From contig NZ_JACXZT010000009.1 in NCBI RefSeq assembly GCF_014779595.1, positions 191,378-255,377 on the forward strand: DNA of 64,000 bases, written 5' to 3'. Every line of letters starts with the position of its first letter. The stretch's first letter is position 1. The position numbers were made by a program, and so were the translations under genes. The stretch comes from Halomonas sp. ML-15. GTDB taxonomy: Bacteria > Pseudomonadota > Gammaproteobacteria > Pseudomonadales > Halomonadaceae. The notes under the pieces were generated by a model that had not been told where the DNA came from, did no database searches, and worked only from the letters and a program-made list of their open reading frames with translations. Below are positions 1-7,844 of the stretch, one piece after another.

Positions 1-715
1 TGTCGTCGCGGCCCTCGAGCGCGGCCAGCTCCTCTGCGCTGGGGGCCTCTTCGCCGAACTCCAGGCGCGCCCGCACGCCGCGAGCCTTGGGCGCATCGCG
101 ATCCTCTGGGGCGAGGCCGTCAAGCACCGCGCGGGCGCGGGCGGCATTGCCCTCGGCGAGCAGTGCGCCGGCCAGGTCGATACGGTAATCGACGTGCTCG
201 GGGTGCGCCTGGGAGAGCTGTTCGAAGATGCCGCGTGCGGTGGTGGCATCGCCGGCGGCCAGGGCCGCCTGGGCCTGCTCTTCGGGGCTCTGCGGCGCGT
301 CTTCCGGGGGCTGGATATATTTCGCCAGCCACTCGCGGATCTGTTTTTCGGGCAGCACGCCCTGGAACTCATCGAACAGCTGGCCCTGCATGATCAGCTT
401 GACGTCGGGCACCGAGCGAATTCCCAGCTGCGCGGCGATCTGCTGGTGCTCCTCGATATTGAGCTTGGCGAGAATGAAGGCGCCGTTGTATTCCTGCGCC
501 AGCTTCTCGAGGACTGGCATCAGGTTCTTGCACGGCTCGCACCAGGGTGCCCAGCAGTCGAGCAGCACGGGGGTCTGCATCGAGCCCTCCAGCACGACCT
601 GCTGGAAGTTGCTCATGTCGATGTCGACGATGACATCGGCCGGCGCGGCACCGTTAGCCCCGGCGGGTTCGGGTGTGGTTAGCGGCTGACCGCTGTGGGG
701 ATCGACGATAGGCAT
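1..715 (-). CDS. cnoX: Thioredoxin-domain/TPR chaperone (CnoX/YbbN family), C-terminus cut by window edge
   Basis: The reading frame is open from an ATG at 715 to the left edge, so the 3' end is missing. The thioredoxin fold spans about residues 25-140, with the active-site motif WCEPC (C59, C62) and the cis-proline region SVPDV. After about residue 145 come alanine-rich helical repeats of the tetratricopeptide type. This domain order is that of CnoX (YbbN), a holdase that protects proteins from oxidation and hands them to GroEL or DnaK. Escherichia coli CnoX lacks the full CXXC, while this protein keeps both cysteines and so could also act in thiol exchange (inference). AAGG lies a few bases before the start. 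The gene diverges from the DUF3750 gene. Confidence 0.85.
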   Translation of the reverse strand, partial: MPIVDPHSGQPLTTPEPAGANGAAPADVIVDIDMSNFQQVVLEGSMQTPVLLDCWAPWCEPCKNLMPVLEKLAQEYNGAFILAKLNIEEHQQIAAQLGIRSVPDVKLIMQGQLFDEFQGVLPEKQIREWLAKYIQPPEDAPQSPEEQAQAALAAGDATTARGIFEQLSQAHPEHVDYRIDLAGALLAEGNAARARAVLDGLAPEDRDAPKARGVRARLEFGEEAPSAEELAALEGRDD

Positions 716-819
716 ACTATGACCTTGAAGCGGACGGATTTACACGCAACATGCGGGCCGCGGCGGCTGGATTCAAGCCCTGTGCCAGGATTAGCCGTTC
801 ACCTCAGGAGGTGCGAACA

Positions 820-1569
820 GTGAAAATGCTGCTGCGTGGCGTGGGTGTCGGCCTGCTGGTGGTTGCCCTGCTGCTGGCCGGCCCCCTATGGATGCTGGCC
901 AGCGGCGCGGTGCCGCTGGATCGCCACTGGTCCTCGGCGGATCGTACGCCCGCGGGGTTGGCGCCGGAGACGCCCGGTACGCCGGTGGTGCAGGTCTACG
1001 CCGCACGCGCCTTCGGCTGGCGTGGCGCCTTCGGTGTGCACACCTGGATCGTGACCCGCGCCGAGGGCGAGGAGGACTTTCGCCTGCACCATGTGCTGAG
1101 CTGGCGGCGGCCCACGGTGGTATCGGGCGTCGATACACCGGATCGCGCCTGGTTCGGCAATCCGCCGACGCTGCTGGCCGACTATCGCGGCGAGGCGGCC
1201 GCCGCACTGGTACCGCTGATCGACGCCGCCATTGCCGACTACCCGGAGCCCGAACGCTACCGCGCCTGGCCCGGGCCCAACAGCAACTCCTTCGTCGCCT
1301 GGGTCATACGCGAGGTGCCGGGGTTCGACGCCGCCCTGCCCGTCACCGCGGTGGGGCGCGACTACCTGTTCGGCGAGGGCTGGGCGCCGACCACCAGCGG
1401 TAGCGGCTACCAGCTGGCGCTGGGTGGGCTGTTCGGCGTCAGCGTAGCGCGGGTCGAAGGCCTCGAGATTACCCTGCTGGGCCTGACCTTCGGCATCGAC
1501 GTCCGGCGACCGGCGCTCAAGCTCCCCGGCGTCGGGCGGCTGGGGATGGCGCCACTCGCACCACGCTAG
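820..1569 (+). CDS. DUF3750 family membrane-anchored protein
   Basis: A protein of 249 residues with an N-terminal hydrophobic segment (about residues 3-25) and then a periplasmic-looking domain. The pattern W-x-G-x-F-G-x-H-T-W followed later by GPNSNSF is what I associate with DUF3750, a family without an established function. I chose the GTG at 820 because a strong CAGGAGGT (805-812) sits 7 bases before it. An in-frame ATG at 826 is possible but too far from that ribosome site. The frame stays open further upstream to 751, without translation signals. Recognition is from memory of the family pattern and no biochemical role is claimed. Confidence 0.75.
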   Translation: MKMLLRGVGVGLLVVALLLAGPLWMLASGAVPLDRHWSSADRTPAGLAPETPGTPVVQVYAARAFGWRGAFGVHTWIVTRAEGEEDFRLHHVLSWRRPTVVSGVDTPDRAWFGNPPTLLADYRGEAAAALVPLIDAAIADYPEPERYRAWPGPNSNSFVAWVIREVPGFDAALPVTAVGRDYLFGEGWAPTTSGSGYQLALGGLFGVSVARVEGLEITLLGLTFGIDVRRPALKLPGVGRLGMAPLAPR

Positions 1570-1648
1570 CGGCATGGCGCCAGCGGTAGGAAAGGGCTTG
1601 AATTGGTAACGTCAGCCCCCATGCATGATCAGGCACGTCACTACCCTC

Positions 1649-1676
1649 GCGCCGCCGCACGCTGCTGCGGCGGCGC
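1649..1676. terminator. GC-rich hairpin between DUF3750 gene and ectD
   Basis: Perfect 11-base arms (1649-1659 and 1666-1676) enclose a 6-base loop. No T-run follows on either strand. It lies 80 bases after the DUF3750 stop and about 70 bases before ectD, so it may end the upstream transcript or sit in the ectD leader. Confidence 0.4.
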
Positions 1677-1744
1677 GGTGGTTGCACCAAGACTGAACGC
1701 TTCTGCATCTACAACCCGATCACAGATATCAGGAGGTGATTTGG

Positions 1745-2686
1745 ATGTCGGTACAGACCGCTACCCGCCATGCCCACTACCATTCACCGGCTGCGGATCA
1801 ACGTGATCCCTATCCAACGCGCCTGTCGCGGCCGCTCGACATGCCGTGGCTGAAGCGCCGTGAGGCGGTGGTCAAGGGCGCCGCTGAGGATGGCCCCTTG
1901 AGTCAAGACCAGCTCGATACCTTCGAGCGGCAGGGCTTTCTGTTCGAACCTGATTTTCTCACTGGCGCAGAGCTCGATGCTATGCGCAATGAGCTCAAGG
2001 TGTTGATGGCGCGTCAGGAATACGCCGGTCGCGATTTCAGTATCACTGAGCCGGACGGTAGCGAGATACGCTCGCTGTTTGCCGTGCACTTTCTCTCCGA
2101 GCGTTTCCGGCAGCTGGCGCAGGATTCACGCTTGATGGGGCGCGCCGAACAGATTCTCGGAGGCGAGGCCTATGTGCATCAGTCGCGGATCAACTACAAG
2201 CCTGGTTTTCAGGGCAAGGGCTTCAATTGGCACTCCGATTTCGAAACCTGGCACGCCGAGGATGGCATGCCGGCGATGCATGCGCTGAGTGCGTCGATTG
2301 TGCTCACCGACAATCACCACTTCAACGGCCCGTTGATGCTGATACCAGGCTCGCACAAGGTGTTCGTGCCGTGTCTCGGCGAGACGCCGGATGATCATCA
2401 CAAGCAGTCACTGAAAGTGCAGGAGCTCGGCGTGCCCAGCCGCGAGGCGCTCAGTAAGCTGATCGCACAGCACGGTATCGAGGCGCCTACGGGGGCGGCA
2501 GGGGGGCTGCTGCTGTTCGACTGCAATACGCTGCATGGCTCGAACGCCAATATGTCGCCAGATCCGCGCAGCAACGTCTTCTTTGTTTACAATCGGCGTG
2601 ACAACCGCTGCACTTCGCCCTATGCGGCAAAGCGCCCACGGCCGTCCTTCCTGGCCCATCAGCCGGATGAGACCTGGTCGCCGTGA
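1745..2686 (+). CDS. ectD: Ectoine hydroxylase
   Basis: EctD is a non-haem Fe(II)/2-oxoglutarate dioxygenase that converts the compatible solute ectoine to 5-hydroxyectoine in the cytoplasm. This protein has 313 residues, close to the usual size of about 300. The EctD signature FNWHSDFETWHAEDGMP is present. H163 and D165 within it, with H264 in LHGSN, match the iron-binding facial triad, and the RSNVFFVYN stretch fits the 2-oxoglutarate site. The start at 1745 follows a full-length Shine-Dalgarno AGGAGGTGAT (1731-1740). An in-frame ATG at 1736 overlaps that site and is unlikely. No ectABC genes are in this window, so ectoine must be made from another locus or taken up, as is common for separate ectD genes. 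The gene stands alone, with a hairpin in front and a gene-free tract behind. Confidence 0.95.
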   Translation: MSVQTATRHAHYHSPAADQRDPYPTRLSRPLDMPWLKRREAVVKGAAEDGPLSQDQLDTFERQGFLFEPDFLTGAELDAMRNELKVLMARQEYAGRDFSITEPDGSEIRSLFAVHFLSERFRQLAQDSRLMGRAEQILGGEAYVHQSRINYKPGFQGKGFNWHSDFETWHAEDGMPAMHALSASIVLTDNHHFNGPLMLIPGSHKVFVPCLGETPDDHHKQSLKVQELGVPSREALSKLIAQHGIEAPTGAAGGLLLFDCNTLHGSNANMSPDPRSNVFFVYNRRDNRCTSPYAAKRPRPSFLAHQPDETWSP

Positions 2687-2751
2687 CGTCCACGGTCGCT
2701 ATCAGCGACGCATGATGCCGAGGCGCCGGCCTCGCCTATGCAGGCCCTCGG

Positions 2752-2775
2752 TCCCTGGCGCATCCGTCCCAGGGA
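2752..2775 (+). terminator. Possible ectD terminator hairpin
   Basis: Seven-base arms TCCCTGG and CCAGGGA with a 10-base loop lie 66 bases after the ectD stop. There is only a short A/T-rich tail (AAACCTTT), so termination here is uncertain. Confidence 0.35.
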
Positions 2776-2799
2776 AACCTTTCTAGAGTGTAATGATAT

Positions 2800-2824
2800 G
2801 GTCGAGAACACCCAGTTCTCGACC
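2800..2824. repeat. Perfect 10-base inverted repeat downstream of ectD
   Basis: Arms GGTCGAGAAC (2800-2809) and GTTCTCGACC (2815-2824) flank a 5-base loop. It is symmetric and lacks a T-run, so it could be a terminator stem, an operator or the end of a lost element. Confidence 0.5.
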
Positions 2825-3447
2825 GCTACTGCGGGACGGTTTCAGCATCAGACAGATCAATTTACTCTGCGGAGTTATGAGCCCGGCAAGTGGGCCTGAA
2901 ACTGCTGGGCTTCGATATTTTCAGAGCGCTGGGGGGCTGGTTATTTGAGCATAGGGCCGCTGAAGTCATGGTGAATCGAGAATTTGGCGTTTGCTGATGA
3001 TGGTCCACTGAACTTGTCTTGCTGCGCTCTTAGTTTTATCCTCGGGCTAAGGTTGCTGAGGTGGCGGGTGGAGCGCCCATCGAGGCAGAGCGCTGGTAAG
3101 GACGACAGAGCGCCTATTTCTCAACCAGGGAGGGACCCTTGGCCATGCATCGCCCCGCACGACTGTTCACCTTTGCCATCCTTCCCGTACTTCGCGTACT
3201 AGCGGTTTATCATGACTCCATTGCGGGAATTATCGATGAACAGTTCCGCTGTTTTTCGGGACATTTCCCATAAGGTACTTGGAACAGTGTAAGGCTGAGC
3301 GCTGTCTCGAAGCGTTTGCTGTCCAGGTGGAAGAATATTTATAGGCGCCCGCCGTTGTGATGACGATACCGCTGTCGGTCTAGGTGACATCGCCTTGGAC
3401 TAGCGGTGCTTTAACAAGAAACTATAAGAACGGATTGTTGATAGCGA

Positions 3448-3879
3448 ATGGATGCAAAGCGAATCTCTGGTCTTGTCCTGGTCCTGTTGGCCATCCTTCT
3501 GGCCGCGGCTCTCAGTTTCGTGGGCCGCGATCAGCAGTCACGTTCATTCACCGTGGATTTCCAGCAAGGGCGCACCCTCGCAGAGGACAGTGATACAGAC
3601 ATTGCCCGCATTGCGACTCTTATGAGCCGCCAGCCGCGCTACGAGGCGCTGATCGTCGGGCACTCGGGAACGCGTGGTGACGCCAGCGCTAATCTGGAAC
3701 TCAGCCGTGCCCGCGCCGAGATTGTTAGCCGCAGGCTAATCGATGAAGGCATCGACAGTGATCGCCTGTTGATTCATGCGGTGGGGCGCGGCGAGCCGCT
3801 GGAACAGAGGGATGGGGAAAGTGAGCGCCGCTACCAGCAGCGTCTCGCCCGTGTCGAGGTTGAACTGGAATACCGATGA
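3448..3879 (+). CDS. Small membrane-anchored OmpA-like protein
   Basis: First gene of a six-gene operon. The 143-residue product has one N-terminal hydrophobic segment (residues 6-25) that is probably an uncleaved inner-membrane anchor, followed by an OmpA C-terminal-like domain (about 35-143). The family's LSxxRA helix is present (ELSRARAEIV). The usual GHTD motif, whose aspartate contacts diaminopimelate of peptidoglycan, reads GHSG (residues 71-74). The canonical aspartate is therefore missing and peptidoglycan binding may be weak or altered (inference). The stop codon overlaps the next start in ATGA, implying translational coupling to the first substrate-binding/OmpA fusion. The family is clear; the function is unknown. 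Confidence 0.8.
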   Translation: MDAKRISGLVLVLLAILLAAALSFVGRDQQSRSFTVDFQQGRTLAEDSDTDIARIATLMSRQPRYEALIVGHSGTRGDASANLELSRARAEIVSRRLIDEGIDSDRLLIHAVGRGEPLEQRDGESERRYQQRLARVEVELEYR

Positions 3880-5609
3880 GAGAGCTAATGTCACCACGCT
3901 TAGCAACAGGACTCCTCTGGCTGACAACCGCATTGATGAGCACGACCGTTTTCGCCGAAACGCCGTCGCTGGACGATGCCGTGGAAGCGCCAGTACGGGC
4001 ATGCCGAGCCAGCGATACGCTGCGGGTGCCGCTGGGGCGCTCGGGCGTGGACTTGGTCCCCCTGTTTGCCAATGGCTATGCCTTGACGACACAGGACAAT
4101 AGCCACTTTGACCGGGAGGGCCTCGAGGTGGAGTTCGTTGCCGGTCAGGACCTGCCTGCCCAGGTCGAGTCCTTCCTGCGTTGTGAGACGCCAATTCTGA
4201 GAGCGACCCAGGGGCAGTTGCAGCTAGTGGCTGAACTCACCGCGCAGGTTCCGGGCAGTGACATGGTGGCCATCTACCATCACGGGTGGTCGTCCGGCGC
4301 GGATCATCTCGTTGCACGGGATGGACTGGTGACACCCGAGGACTTATCCGGGAAGCGCATCGCGATCGGCGCGTTCAGCCCGCAACTGGATTTGCTCGCC
4401 CACCTGGAGGACTCGGCACAGAGGCAGGGGCTACGCGACGATGCCGCTGACTGGGTATCCCCGGAGCTGGTGTTTTCAGAGCATGCCCATGGCCTGTATG
4501 ACGACTCCCCGGGAGCGCGCTTCTTCGATGATGAGCGTATCGATGCGGCCTTGATGGGGTGGGATGATGCCCTGGTGCTCACAAGTGGCGGAGAGCGTGG
4601 GACCGGCGCAGAGGGCTCCGTTGCCGGAGCCCATATCCCGCTGTCCACGCGATCCGCTAGCCGGGTCGTGTCCCATGCCTATGTGGTGCGCCGCGACTAC
4701 CTCGAGGCCAATCGGGATCAGGTCGAGCGCTTCATCGCGGCGCTGTTTGGTGCCGAAGAGGTCGTGCGCGAGAGGGTGGCAACCGGGGTCGTCGATTGGG
4801 ACGCGGTGGCGGAACACGTGCTTGGTGACGCCGCGGAGACGGCCAGTGCCGAGACCCTGTGGTCACATGTCGAAACCGTAGGTCTGCAAGGTAACGTCAA
4901 TTGGGCTAACCCGGACCATCCTCGTAGTTTTGCCAGCATCAATCGTGAGTTGGGGCGGGGGCTGCAGTCCCTGGGACTCATCAGTCAGCCCTGGTCGCTG
5001 GAGGTGGCCGCCCTGGATTATGGCAGCATCGCCGAGGGCATCTTCGATCAGCGCCGGGTGGCGCTTCCCGATTTCGACCAGGAAGAGGCGGCGCGCGTCA
5101 TCGACCAGAGCCGTGCCGACGGTAATCTCGATGAGCGTACCGTGACACGCTTTACCATTACCTTCGACCCGAACCAGACCGGCTTCCCCGCCGCGCAGTA
5201 CGCCGATGACTTCGACGAGGTCATCGGCGCAGCCACCCGCTATGGCGGTGCGGTATTCACCGTCGAGGGCCATGCCGATCCCCTCAAGTATCTGCAGCGC
5301 CGACACGAGGGTGCCGGTGAAGAGGAGCTACGCGCTATTCGGCAGTCGACCGAGAACCTCAGCCTTTCGCGGGCTCGTGAAGTGCGCGAGAGCCTGGTGG
5401 CCTACGCCGACCGGGAGGGTGTCATGCTGGATGAGAGCCAGTTCGTCACTGAAGGGCGGGGGCTCCACGAGCCTGCTACCGGACTGTGCGATGGCGACCC
5501 TTGTCCGCCGCAGACCGAGGCCGAATGGCGATCCAACATGCGCGTAGTGGTTCGCGCCGTTCGTATGGAAGCCGAGAGCAGTGCCTTCAGCCCGCCCCAT
5601 GAGTGGTAG
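3876..5609 (+). CDS. Periplasmic substrate-binding domain fused to OmpA-like domain (copy 1)
   Basis: A fusion of 577 residues. Residues 1-27 form a signal peptide (cleavage near VFA/ETP). About 45-410 resemble the NMT1/TauA/SsuA type of ABC binding protein, including the LVTPEDLSGKRIAIG segment typical of that fold. About 425-570 form an OmpA-like peptidoglycan-binding domain with intact GHAD (465-468), the NLSLSRAR helix and a cysteine loop CDGDPC. It is paralogous to the fusion at 7845, sharing RSGxDLVP, CETPI and TQGQ motifs and nearly identical C-termini. No permease or ATPase gene is nearby, so transport is doubtful. A ligand sensor tethered to peptidoglycan is the better guess (inference). 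An in-frame ATG at 3888 is an alternative start. Confidence 0.8.
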   Translation: MRELMSPRLATGLLWLTTALMSTTVFAETPSLDDAVEAPVRACRASDTLRVPLGRSGVDLVPLFANGYALTTQDNSHFDREGLEVEFVAGQDLPAQVESFLRCETPILRATQGQLQLVAELTAQVPGSDMVAIYHHGWSSGADHLVARDGLVTPEDLSGKRIAIGAFSPQLDLLAHLEDSAQRQGLRDDAADWVSPELVFSEHAHGLYDDSPGARFFDDERIDAALMGWDDALVLTSGGERGTGAEGSVAGAHIPLSTRSASRVVSHAYVVRRDYLEANRDQVERFIAALFGAEEVVRERVATGVVDWDAVAEHVLGDAAETASAETLWSHVETVGLQGNVNWANPDHPRSFASINRELGRGLQSLGLISQPWSLEVAALDYGSIAEGIFDQRRVALPDFDQEEAARVIDQSRADGNLDERTVTRFTITFDPNQTGFPAAQYADDFDEVIGAATRYGGAVFTVEGHADPLKYLQRRHEGAGEEELRAIRQSTENLSLSRAREVRESLVAYADREGVMLDESQFVTEGRGLHEPATGLCDGDPCPPQTEAEWRSNMRVVVRAVRMEAESSAFSPPHEW

Positions 5610-5661
5610 CGCGGCGCTAATCACGTTGGAACAACCGCATGGAAGATCAGAGGAATACACC

Positions 5662-6543
5662 ATGATCCGCAAGCAGCACTCTCCTTTTTGCCGCGTTCTG
5701 GCGCTGGTGCTCACTCTAGCCATATGGTCGCCGCTGGCGTCGGCGGACCTCGGACGCCCGGAAGTGCGTATTGGCTGGACCGCCTGGAGCGATGCCGAGG
5801 CGGTGTCCAAGCTTACCGCCCTTACCCTGGGCAGTGTCGGGCTCGATGTGGAACTGACGCTCGCGAACATCCAGGCCCAGTACCGGGGGCTGGCCGAACA
5901 GAACCTGGACCTTATGCTGATGTCCTGGCAGCCCCATACCCATGCGTCCTACTTGGAGCGTTACGGAGATGAGTTGGAGGATCTCGGGGTGCTATATGAA
6001 GGCACCTCCATGGGCCTTGCCGTCCCCGAGTACGTGGACGACTCCATTCGCACCATTGCCGACCTGGCCGAGCATGCGGAGCTGTTCAAGGGGGAGATCA
6101 CCGGCATTGACCCAGAGGCCGGACTCATGGTGGGTACTCGTGAGGCCATAGAGCACTATGGCCTTGATGCGTTCGATCTAACCGAGTCCTCGGGGCCGGC
6201 CATGACCCTGGCGTTAGGCAGGGCGTATGAGGAAGAGCAGCCTATTGTCGTGACAGCTTGGCGGCCTCACCGCAAGTGGGCCGCTTATGAACTGCGATTC
6301 CTGGAGGACCCGGATGGCATCTTCCCTGAAACGGAAGCCGTTCACGCCATGGGGCGCAAGGGGCTGCGTGAGGAACTGCCAGAGGTGGCGGAATTTATCG
6401 AGCGCATGGTGTTCGAGCTGGATCAACTGGAAGCACTGATGGCGGCGGCCGAGGTAGATGGGCATCGCACGGCCATTCGCGATTGGCTCAACGCCAACAA
6501 TGACCAGGTACAGTCCTGGTTCCCCAGCAATGACAACCAGTAA
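5662..6543 (+). CDS. Orphan glycine betaine/quaternary amine-type binding protein (OpuAC/ProX family)
   Basis: The 293-residue product has a signal peptide (about 1-28, ending PLASA) and an OpuAC-type substrate-binding domain. The aromatic positions expected for caging a quaternary ammonium group are visible as GWTAW, SWQPH and AWRPH. I chose the ATG at 5662 because AGAGGA lies about 8 bases before it and the signal peptide then starts properly. The frame is open upstream to 5581. No cognate OpuAA/OpuAB genes are present; the neighbours are binding-domain/OmpA fusions and telA. It may therefore serve sensing rather than uptake (inference). The ligand could be betaine, choline, proline betaine or another cation, and sequence alone does not decide this. 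Confidence 0.8.
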   Translation: MIRKQHSPFCRVLALVLTLAIWSPLASADLGRPEVRIGWTAWSDAEAVSKLTALTLGSVGLDVELTLANIQAQYRGLAEQNLDLMLMSWQPHTHASYLERYGDELEDLGVLYEGTSMGLAVPEYVDDSIRTIADLAEHAELFKGEITGIDPEAGLMVGTREAIEHYGLDAFDLTESSGPAMTLALGRAYEEEQPIVVTAWRPHRKWAAYELRFLEDPDGIFPETEAVHAMGRKGLREELPEVAEFIERMVFELDQLEALMAAAEVDGHRTAIRDWLNANNDQVQSWFPSNDNQ

Positions 6544-6603
6544 CGGTGACGGGCCACAGGACATAGTGCGTTTCATACAGAGGACAACACACGGGATTGT
6601 GAC

Positions 6604-7794
6604 ATGAGCGATACGATTGATACTGCTGATAACAACACGAGCACGGCACTGGTGCCGCCGCCGCCGGCACCTGCAGTGGAGCCGGAAGAAGCTGAACGCA
6701 AGGTGCCGCTGCCCGCTGAGCGTCAGTCGGAACTGGGTGCCCAGGCCGAAGCCTTCGTAAACGGCGTGATTGAGGCTGAGCCGGAGAGTGAGCCGTTTCG
6801 TGCTCACGTCCAGCAGGCGCACCAGTTGGGCAATCAGCAGATGCAGGAGGCCGCACAGGTCTCCAATCGCTTGCTGGACAAACCGGTCCGAGCCATGGAT
6901 CAGGGGGCTCTATCCGGTGACAGCCACGTCTCACGCTCGCTGCTCGACCTGCGACGCATCGTGGAACAGTTAGATCCGTCGCGTCGAGATAATCTGTTTC
7001 AGCCGCGCAAGCTGCTCGGTTTTATTCCCTGGGGCAACCGGCTCCACGACTACTTCAGCGAGTATCAGTCTGCGCAGACGCACCTCGACGCCATCATCAA
7101 CAGCCTCTATGCCGGCCAGGACGAACTGCGCCGTGACAACGCCGCCATCGACGAGGAGAAGCGCCACCTCTGGGGGATAATGCAGAGCATCGAGGAGCAC
7201 GTCTACCTGGCCAGGGCCATCGATACACGGCTCGAGCAACGCGTCGACGAGATTGCCGCTCAGAATGAGCACAAGGCGCGGATGGTGCGCGAGGAGATGC
7301 TCTTCTATATGCGTCAGAAGGTGCTGGACCTTCAGCAGCAGTTGGGAGTCGCGGTGCAGGGCTACATGGCCCTGGACATGATTCGCAAGAACAATCTGGA
7401 GCTGATCAAGGGGGTTGATCGGGCGACCAGCGTGACGGTCTCCGCGCTGCGCACCGCCACCGTGGTGGCGCAGGCACTGACTAACCAGCGCCTGGTGCTG
7501 GAGCAGATTCAGGCCCTCAACGAGACGACCGGCAACGTCATTGAAGGCACCAGTGAGATCATGCGAACACAGTCTGCCCAGATCCACGAGCAGGCGGCCA
7601 GCAGCACCATCGACATGGATCAACTCACCAATGCGTTCAATAACATCTACGCGACCATGGACGATATGACGGACTTCAAGACCAAGGCGCTAGACAATAT
7701 GAAGCAGACGGTGGAGTCCCTGGACGGCCAGATCAACAAGGCCCGGGAACGTATGCAGCGCTCCGGAGATGCCCACGCCGCCGCAGCGGAGTGA
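6604..7794 (+). CDS. TelA/toxic anion resistance family protein
   Basis: The 396-residue cytoplasmic protein is predicted to be almost entirely helical. It has a proline- and glutamate-rich N-terminus (about 1-45) and then the TelA core with long coiled-coil segments, including FIPWGNRLHDYF, RMVREEMLFYMRQKV and RATSVTVSALRTATVVAQAL. TelA proteins were named for tellurite resistance on plasmids, but their molecular role is not settled. They co-occur with XpaC-like proteins in envelope and Ter-type stress systems, and an xpaC-like gene ends this operon. There are no transmembrane segments, so association with the membrane would need partners such as XpaC. Spacing to both neighbours is 50-60 bases on the same strand. 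Confidence 0.88.
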   Translation: MSDTIDTADNNTSTALVPPPPAPAVEPEEAERKVPLPAERQSELGAQAEAFVNGVIEAEPESEPFRAHVQQAHQLGNQQMQEAAQVSNRLLDKPVRAMDQGALSGDSHVSRSLLDLRRIVEQLDPSRRDNLFQPRKLLGFIPWGNRLHDYFSEYQSAQTHLDAIINSLYAGQDELRRDNAAIDEEKRHLWGIMQSIEEHVYLARAIDTRLEQRVDEIAAQNEHKARMVREEMLFYMRQKVLDLQQQLGVAVQGYMALDMIRKNNLELIKGVDRATSVTVSALRTATVVAQALTNQRLVLEQIQALNETTGNVIEGTSEIMRTQSAQIHEQAASSTIDMDQLTNAFNNIYATMDDMTDFKTKALDNMKQTVESLDGQINKARERMQRSGDAHAAAAE

Positions 7795-7844
7795 GAGGCG
7801 AGTACAGGTTACGCAGGAAGCGGAATAATCGAGGGGTTTCTACT

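Larger units (their letters stand above)
2687..3447. other. Gene-free tract of lower GC between ectD and the TelA operon
   Basis: No reading frame here looks coding on either strand. Base composition is lower than in the neighbouring genes (2941-3000 is 27 G/C of 60 by my count). It holds two hairpins near ectD (2752-2775 and 2800-2824). A short ORF at 3145-3273 (42 codons), preceded by GGGAGGG, has no recognisable similarity. Regulatory DNA for the downstream operon should lie near its right end. The tract may be decayed coding sequence, but I recognise no remnant. Confidence 0.6.

Noticed and set aside
194-689. Two overlapping plus-strand frames of about 150-160 codons
   Set aside because: Both lie opposite the thioredoxin-domain gene, whose minus-strand frame is clearly coding though cut by the window edge.
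3145-3273. 42-codon ORF in the gene-free tract, preceded by GGGAGGG
   Set aside because: No recognisable similarity and no supporting context; kept only as a remark in the tract entry.
3395-3428. TTGGAC and TATAAG as a promoter for the TelA operon
   Set aside because: The spacing is 22 bases, too long for a standard promoter, and no better -35 is visible.
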